A DNA stretch of 11,416 nucleotides, taken from JAABYT01 sp041581935 (GTDB taxonomy: Bacteria; Pseudomonadota; Gammaproteobacteria; HK1). The notes below the pieces were generated by a model. That model saw nothing but the letters and a program-made list of their open reading frames with translations, did not search any database and was not told where the DNA came from. Positions 7,131-11,416 of this stretch are shown piece after piece. The stretch covers positions 1-11,416 of the forward strand of contig JBFICP010000093.1 in NCBI GenBank assembly GCA_041581935.1. The letters are read 5' to 3'. Each line of letters begins with the position of its first letter. Positions within the stretch are counted from its first letter, which is position 1. Both the position numbers and the translations under genes were made by a program.

Positions 7131-9338
7131 ATGCGCGAACCCACTCCAAAACTGTTGCAGCGGGCCATGGCATACCACCAGCGTGGCGAGCTCGAGAACG
7201 CCGCGCGTCTCTACCACCAAGCCCTGGAACGCGAGCCGTGGAACGCCGACGCTCTGCATCTGACCGGCGTGGTGGCCCACCAGCAGGGGCGGGACGAGGA
7301 TGCCGTCGCATTAATCACAAAGGCTATTGAAAAAAGTCCACGCGCGCATGTATATCGCAACAATCTGGGGATGGCGCTGACGGCGCTCGGGCGAACGGAG
7401 GAGGCCGAGGCGGCATACCGGGAGGCGCTGTCGATTGCACCGGAATTTTCCGATGCGTTGCTCAATCTCGGCAATCTTCGCGCTGGGCAAGGGCGATTTG
7501 AAGAAGCGGTCTCGCTGCTCAAACGATCCATCGGCATCGACCCTCGCGCGCCAGAGGCACACTACAATCTTGGTCGCGTGCGCGCCGTGCTCGGCGACTC
7601 GAACGGCGCGCTGGACGCCTTCTCGCGGGCAGCGGCGCTCGGTGCCGACTTCGCCGAGCTGCACTTCGAGTTCGGTGCTGTACACGCGGCCCTCGGCGAC
7701 GTCGCGCAGGCCGTGTCCTTTTACACGAAGGCGCTCGATCGCGACGGCGATCATCTAGGGGCCCAGCACAGGCTCCTGGAATGCATGCACACCCTGCCGA
7801 TGGATGTCGATGCCGATCGGCTGGAGTCAGTGGTCACGCCTCTTTTGCGGGCGCGTGGGATCAATACCCGCGCGCTCGGCCATGCGTTGGCCCGCTTGAT
7901 GGAGAGAAAGCACGCGCTCGGCATGATTCACGCTCCAGGGCAATTGTCCGAGGCATTGTGCGAGCATCTGCTGGACGACGAGGTCGCGCGCCTCTACTTG
8001 CAGCGCACCATCAACGTGAGCGTGCCGTTGGAGCATCTGCTCACGCAATGCCGCGCGCGCTGGCTCGCAGCTGCGGGCGACTCGGCCAGCGTGCACGATC
8101 GGCACTGGTCTCGCATTGGCCCGGTGGCAATCCAATGTTTTCTCAACGAGTACGTCTGGGCCATTACTGCAGAGGAGGAACAGGCGGTCGATGCGTTGCA
8201 CAAGCGTATCGTCGCCGCATGCGAATCGCCGATCGTCACCGATGCGGCGCTGATAAGCGACCTGCTCGTGTATTCCTGTTACCGTCCGTTGTGGCGCATG
8301 CCCTGCGCGGCGAGGCTGCGGGCGGTGCCTGCCGGGAACTGGCCGGCGCCGCTCGACGCGACTCTGCGGGTGTGCCTGCACGAGCCGCTTCGCGAGCTCG
8401 AGCTGCGCTCGCGCCTCGGCTCCAGCGCCGCTGTCCGCGACCGCGTGTCGCGCGCCGTGCAGGCGCAGTACGAGGAAAATCCCTATCCGCGCTGGCTGGC
8501 GGTGACGCGCGGCGGCGTGCAGAGCATCGAAGCGCGCGTGCAGCGCTGGTGTCCGGACTACATCGCGCCCCAGGCGCTGCGCGGTCCACTGAACGTGCTG
8601 GTCGCCGGTTGCGGCACCGGCATGGATGCCATCGACACCGCGCTGCATTTTCACAATGCGCGCGTCACCGCCATCGATCTCAGCCGCGCGAGTCTCGCCT
8701 ACGCGATGCGCAAAGCCGAAGAGTACGAGGTCGACAATCTCGACTTCCGCCAAGAGGACATTCTCGAGTTCGCCGGCGGCGACTCGCCGTACCATGTGGT
8801 CGTCTGCAACGGCGTGCTCCACCATATGCAGGATCCGGCCGCCGGTCTCGCGCGGTTGGTGGCGCTTCTCGCGCCCGAGGGGCTCGTCAAGCTCGCGCTC
8901 TACAGCCGCATTGCGCGCGCGCCGCTGATGCAGGCGCGGCGTGCCATCCGCGCATCCGGGCTCGGTTCCAGGGACGCCGACATCCGCACCTTCCGGGAAC
9001 GGGTATTCGAGGAAGGTGCGCGTGGGCCATTCGCCGAGCTGATGGGCACCACGGACTTTTTCAGCACCAGCGAGTGCCGGGATCTGCTATTCCACGCGCA
9101 CGAGACCCAGCTCACGCTGCCCGAGCTCGGCAGGCTTCTCAAGAACGCGGGGCTCGAGTTCCTCGGTTTCGAGCTGCCAATTGCCGAGGTGCGGCAGGGG
9201 TTTCGCCGTGAGCACGGCGACGCGCCGATTACCGATCTCGATGCCTGGCACGCCTACGAGCAGCGTCACCCGGAGAGTTTTCGCGGCATGTACCATTTCT
9301 GGTGTCGTTCGACCGGCAGGTGGGATCAGTATCGATAG
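7131..9338 (+). CDS. TPR-class I SAM-dependent methyltransferase fusion
   Basis: A 735-residue two-part protein. Residues about 5-225 form roughly six TPR units with regular helix pairs (for example NADALHLTGVVAHQQGR and APEAHYNLGRVRAVLGD), a protein-binding scaffold. A helical region of unknown identity (about 230-440) leads to QYEENPYPRW (446-455), a block often found before methyltransferase domains of this type. A Rossmann methyltransferase follows: motif I VLVAGCGTG (489-497), the acidic residue D516 in TAIDLS, QEDILEF (D543), and VCNGVLHHM (559-566). It should bind S-adenosylmethionine; the acceptor is unknown. The ATG lies 12 bp after the cyclase stop without a good Shine-Dalgarno, implying co-transcription and perhaps coupling. 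The C-terminal part (about 600-735) is not recognised beyond family resemblance. This is a family-level call with no specific function. Confidence 0.92.
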   Translation: MREPTPKLLQRAMAYHQRGELENAARLYHQALEREPWNADALHLTGVVAHQQGRDEDAVALITKAIEKSPRAHVYRNNLGMALTALGRTEEAEAAYREALSIAPEFSDALLNLGNLRAGQGRFEEAVSLLKRSIGIDPRAPEAHYNLGRVRAVLGDSNGALDAFSRAAALGADFAELHFEFGAVHAALGDVAQAVSFYTKALDRDGDHLGAQHRLLECMHTLPMDVDADRLESVVTPLLRARGINTRALGHALARLMERKHALGMIHAPGQLSEALCEHLLDDEVARLYLQRTINVSVPLEHLLTQCRARWLAAAGDSASVHDRHWSRIGPVAIQCFLNEYVWAITAEEEQAVDALHKRIVAACESPIVTDAALISDLLVYSCYRPLWRMPCAARLRAVPAGNWPAPLDATLRVCLHEPLRELELRSRLGSSAAVRDRVSRAVQAQYEENPYPRWLAVTRGGVQSIEARVQRWCPDYIAPQALRGPLNVLVAGCGTGMDAIDTALHFHNARVTAIDLSRASLAYAMRKAEEYEVDNLDFRQEDILEFAGGDSPYHVVVCNGVLHHMQDPAAGLARLVALLAPEGLVKLALYSRIARAPLMQARRAIRASGLGSRDADIRTFRERVFEEGARGPFAELMGTTDFFSTSECRDLLFHAHETQLTLPELGRLLKNAGLEFLGFELPIAEVRQGFRREHGDAPITDLDAWHAYEQRHPESFRGMYHFWCRSTGRWDQYR

Positions 9339-9374
9339 ACGAACTCGATGGTCTCGGCAATTGAACTTTATCAA
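9339..9374. other. Convergent intergenic spacer
   Basis: A 36-bp gap between the TPR-methyltransferase stop and the kinase stop. It holds no convincing bidirectional terminator. The only pairing seen is ATCGA (9331-9335) with TCGAT (9345-9349), a 5-bp stem without a T tract. Confidence 0.5.
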
Positions 9375-10676
9375 TCAGGCCGTTTGGCGGGCGGATTCCT
9401 TGATGAACTTCCCGAGCTCGCGGGTTGTTCGGGTAAGGCGATCGACCAACGTTCGCTGAAAAGCCGTCGTAAACCGCATCTGCACGGGGATAGAGCCCCA
9501 CTTCGATATCGGGACTTCGATTCTCATTGCCGAGACGTTGTTGCGTGCGACGACCGTTGCAGTGTGTGTCCCGTCGGAAACAGAGGCGAGCTCACCGATG
9601 CAATCGCCCTTTGTCAGTATACAGATCATTTGTCGATCCAACTCCACCGCCACTTCACCGGAGACCAACACGTAGATCGCTCCTTCTTTTGTGTTTTCAC
9701 TGACTAGTGACGTGCCCGCGGGAAAACGCTCCCAGATGGCGACATCAAGAACCTGTTTGAGTTCGGGATCTGTGAACTCCTTGAAAAACATGAGTTCACG
9801 TGCCGTCTCGAACTGTTCCTCAGGTGACAGGGCAACGCTCGCGCGCGCAATCTGTTCGTAAACACTCGCGAGATCGGCTGACATTTCCTTGCCGGTCTTG
9901 TACCGTTCATCGAGACTCTTTGCCATCGCTCGATTCAAGATCCCTTCGAGCTCGACAGGTACGTCAGCGCGCAGCTCGCGAACGGATTTCGCCTCTTTGG
10001 TCGTGATCAATGTGGCAAGTGCGGCAAGCCCCGGCGCCTTGAAGGGCGCCTCCCCAGTCAACATCTGGTACAGAATGACGCCGAGCGAGTATAAGTCGGA
10101 TTGTCCAGTAATTGTTTCCCCCTGAGCTTGCTCCGGAGACATGTAAGTCGGTGTGCCCACTGTCTTGTACGAGTCATCGGAACGTTGATGCTTACGCTCA
10201 GCAACGCCGAAGTCGACGATCTTCACTTCGTCGGTGAGGGTTAGCATTATATTCTCAGGCTTTATGTCCCGATGAGTGACCTCTCGGTCATGAGCATAAT
10301 CCAGCGCTTCCGCACACTGCTGCACGACATGAATGACCATTTCCATTGGGAGTAAGCCATCGGATTTACAGTATGGAGCCAGCGTCCTGAGGCCCTCCAC
10401 ATATTCCATGGCGATGTAGGGTCGACCCTTGAAATTTCCGGCGTCGTAAATCCGCAAAATGTTCGGGTGATCAAGCGCGCCGACGACCTGGGCCTCGTTC
10501 AGAAACATTTTCTGAGCGACCTCGCTGCCGAATTCAACCTCGCTTATGGTGTAAACCTTAATGGCTACTTTTCGATCGATGACTGGATCGTAACCGATGT
10601 AAACGGAGCCCATTCCGCCTTTACCGGCGACACCGAGAATCGTGTATTTGCCTAACTTTTTCTGGTCCCTGGACAA
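9375..10676 (-). CDS. Ser/Thr protein kinase with C-terminal cyclic-nucleotide-binding-like domain
   Basis: A 433-residue PknB-like kinase from the preferred TTG start. All catalytic elements are present: glycine loop GKGGMGSVY (18-26), K40 in VAIKV, E61, HRDIKPEN (135-142), DFG (155-157), SPEQ (180-183) and DLYSLGVILYQMLTG. From about 297 to 425 a cNMP-binding-type beta-roll follows: FPAGTSLV, YVLVSGEVAVEL, and a phosphate-binding-cassette-like GELASVSDGTHTATV (361-375). The Arg that normally grips the cyclic phosphate is H371. No transmembrane or signal segment is seen, so it should be cytoplasmic. The TTG at 10676 is chosen because GAGGAA lies 6 nt upstream and the protein then begins just before the kinase fold. 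A TTG at 10778 would add 34 residues with a poor Shine-Dalgarno. The gene is convergent with the cyclase/methyltransferase group (36-bp gap) and lower in G+C than it. Confidence 0.95.
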   Translation of the reverse strand: MSRDQKKLGKYTILGVAGKGGMGSVYIGYDPVIDRKVAIKVYTISEVEFGSEVAQKMFLNEAQVVGALDHPNILRIYDAGNFKGRPYIAMEYVEGLRTLAPYCKSDGLLPMEMVIHVVQQCAEALDYAHDREVTHRDIKPENIMLTLTDEVKIVDFGVAERKHQRSDDSYKTVGTPTYMSPEQAQGETITGQSDLYSLGVILYQMLTGEAPFKAPGLAALATLITTKEAKSVRELRADVPVELEGILNRAMAKSLDERYKTGKEMSADLASVYEQIARASVALSPEEQFETARELMFFKEFTDPELKQVLDVAIWERFPAGTSLVSENTKEGAIYVLVSGEVAVELDRQMICILTKGDCIGELASVSDGTHTATVVARNNVSAMRIEVPISKWGSIPVQMRFTTAFQRTLVDRLTRTTRELGKFIKESARQTA

Positions 10677-10682
10677 GTTTGA

Positions 10683-10688
10683 TTCCTC
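10683..10688 (-). promoter_or_regulatory. Shine-Dalgarno deciding the kinase TTG start
   Basis: On the minus strand this reads GAGGAA, six bases (TCAAAC) before TTG at 10676-10674. It is the best ribosome-binding site near the 5' end of the kinase frame. It supports a start right before the kinase fold over the TTG 102 bases upstream. Confidence 0.7.
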
Positions 10689-10786
10689 GCGCCTGCGTCG
10701 TCGAAATGACTCCCATGTGAGCGTAGGCCAGGGATTTTCTGCCCACAAGCTGCCCAACACTGAGAACTTGCTGGCCAATTCACTCG

Positions 10787-10806
10787 AGTCACTGGAACAT
10801 GTGACT
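10787..10806. repeat. Inverted repeat AGTCAC-N8-GTGACT
   Basis: Two perfect 6-base arms (10787-10792 and 10801-10806) are separated by eight bases in the kinase/PilZ divergent spacer. An ACTCGAGT palindrome (10782-10789) overlaps its left arm, and the CRP-like site overlaps its right arm. It could be an operator; short palindromes like this also arise by chance. Confidence 0.35.
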
Positions 10807-10818
10807 TGGTTCGCATCT
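10797..10818. promoter_or_regulatory. CRP/Vfr-like binding site
   Basis: The sequence ACA-TGTGA-CTTGGT-TCGCA-TCT matches the CRP core TGTGA-N6-TCACA at nine of ten conserved positions. The flanks ACA and TCT resemble the AAA/TTT flanks of the full consensus. Its centre lies about 60 bases before the start predicted from the TATAAT at 10855-10860. That is the class I activation position, at a promoter with no good -35. It is a pattern match only. Confidence 0.5.
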
Positions 10819-10854
10819 CGTTGATCGAGTCGCAGGGAGGATCAGTCGAATCCC

Positions 10855-10860
10855 TATAAT
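10855..10860 (+). promoter_or_regulatory. Perfect TATAAT -10 box of the PilZ gene
   Basis: An exact -10 hexamer with no -35 at 16-18 bases upstream (the 17-base position reads GCAGGG) and no extended -10 TG. A start near 10867 would give a leader of about 48 nt to the PilZ ATG. Lack of a -35 suggests an activator-dependent promoter, matching the CRP-like site upstream. The strand-symmetric TATAATTAAT might also serve transcription toward the kinase. Confidence 0.55.
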
Positions 10861-10914
10861 TAATGAGTTTTTACGCCGCTTTTCCGACAGTTACCGCCCG
10901 CCATGGGGGAACCT

Positions 10915-11416
10915 ATGTCGTCAACATCCACCGGGATCCAATCCTCAGAGACCACCGAGCAGACTTCTCGCGGTGAGAGTCGCCACGAGCGGCGTGCGCA
11001 CAAACGCCATGCGCTCGATCTCGTCGGTGGGCTGAGCAAAAACAACGGGCAGTTCGTTCCCTGTCACATTCGTGACTTCTGCCCAGATGGAATGCTTCTG
11101 ACCGTAGACAAGAAATCTCACCAGCAACTTGCCGCTGGTGACGGTTCCATGTCGGCCGGTGACACTCTGACTCTCCGCTTCAAAACAAATTTGAATGATG
11201 AGCCACAAGAGCACCTGGCTCGGGTCCGAATTGCCAGAGTTACCAGTGATGGTTTTGGTGTCTGTTTCGACGGAGAGAATGCGGAAGCGGTATGGCAGCT
11301 GAGGCAACTCGTTCGCGAGCTCCGTGTCGGGCTGCACCAGGACTTGGCTGCGGAACGGCGCTCACGCGCACCGTGCGCACCAATGGAAGTAGAACAGGCG
11401 TTGAATGCCGGTCAAC
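10915..11416 (+). CDS. PilZ-domain protein, N-terminal part
   Basis: An open frame of 167 codons from the ATG at 10915 to the right edge with no stop. After a Ser/Thr-rich leader (residues 1-22) it carries the two c-di-GMP-binding PilZ motifs. One is R27-A-H-K-R31 (RxxxR). The other is D54-F-C-P-D-G59, matching [DN]xSxxG except that Cys stands for Ser. Beta-strand-like segments end near GVCFDG, then a helical region (AVWQLRQLVREL) starts. The ATG has GGGGGA (10905-10910) four bases upstream; an in-frame ATG at 10903 adds only four residues and has no ribosome-binding site. The RDFC-x-x-GM form and continuation past the PilZ domain fit large PilZ-N-terminal proteins such as those annotated DUF1631, but that is a guess because the rest is missing. 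It would link c-di-GMP to an unknown output. Confidence 0.85.
   Translation, partial: MSSTSTGIQSSETTEQTSRGESRHERRAHKRHALDLVGGLSKNNGQFVPCHIRDFCPDGMLLTVDKKSHQQLAAGDGSMSAGDTLTLRFKTNLNDEPQEHLARVRIARVTSDGFGVCFDGENAEAVWQLRQLVRELRVGLHQDLAAERRSRAPCAPMEVEQALNAGQ

Noticed and set aside
7781..9211. 476-codon plus-strand frame and a 332-codon minus-strand frame (7827-8825)
   Set aside because: Both overlap the TPR-methyltransferase frame, are Arg/Ala-rich without domains, and are shadows of high-G+C codons.
9331..9349. Possible terminator hairpin after the TPR-methyltransferase
   Set aside because: The stem is only 5 bp (ATCGA/TCGAT) with a 9-base loop and no T run on either strand.
10677..10778. 34-residue N-terminal extension of the kinase from the TTG at 10778
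   Set aside because: It has a weak ribosome-binding site and no kinase features, whereas GAGGAA precedes the TTG at 10676. It cannot be excluded fully.
10945..11337. 130-codon minus-strand open frame
   Set aside because: It lies antisense to the PilZ gene, whose plus-strand frame shows RxxxR and DFCPDG motifs and a ribosome-binding site.
1..11416. tRNA, rRNA, CRISPR, insertion-sequence ends or attachment sites
   Set aside because: None was recognised by reading; the window is nearly fully occupied by protein-coding genes.

Overview
The window is about 60% G+C by eye, with tightly packed genes and many GTG/TTG starts. Its gene content suggests a proteobacterium, most likely a gammaproteobacterium: an acyl-CoA/MaoC/MmgE-PrpD catabolic operon, a class III cyclase with a TolB-like/TPR tail, and a PilZ protein. 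The lineage is inferred from gene families only. No rRNA, tRNA, CRISPR array, insertion sequence or phage gene was seen.

Left third (1-3606, minus strand): a four-gene operon read right to left from a good sigma-70-type promoter (TTGATG-N17-TATGAT at 3698-3670). The order is MmgE/PrpD protein, MaoC hydratase, acyl-CoA dehydrogenase, family III (CaiB/BaiF) CoA-transferase, the last cut by the left edge. Gaps are 11 bp, 2 bp and a 1-bp stop/start overlap. As I recall it, this gene set closely matches the itaconate-degradation locus of Pseudomonas aeruginosa (PA0878-PA0883). A C5-dicarboxylate route (itaconate, mesaconate or methylsuccinate through CoA thioesters) is therefore the best working hypothesis, with the lyase expected just outside the left edge.

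Middle (3755-9338, plus strand): a close-packed group of four genes divergent from the operon. They encode a GFA/CENP-V-type zinc protein, a membrane HEXXH zinc peptidase, a class III adenylate/guanylate cyclase with a TolB-like domain and TPR tail, and a TPR-methyltransferase fusion. The cyclase carries a second, decayed cyclase-like domain directly after the intact one.

Right part (9375-11416): a Ser/Thr protein kinase with a C-terminal cyclic-nucleotide-binding-like domain lies convergent to the cyclase group. Divergent from it is the start of a PilZ-domain gene cut by the right edge. The spacer between them holds a near-consensus CRP/Vfr-type site and a perfect TATAAT at roughly class I spacing. 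Cyclase, cNMP-domain kinase, CRP-like site and PilZ protein within 7 kb suggest a local second-messenger signalling island. The kinase's binding pocket has lost its phosphate-binding Arg, so a direct cAMP link is unproven.
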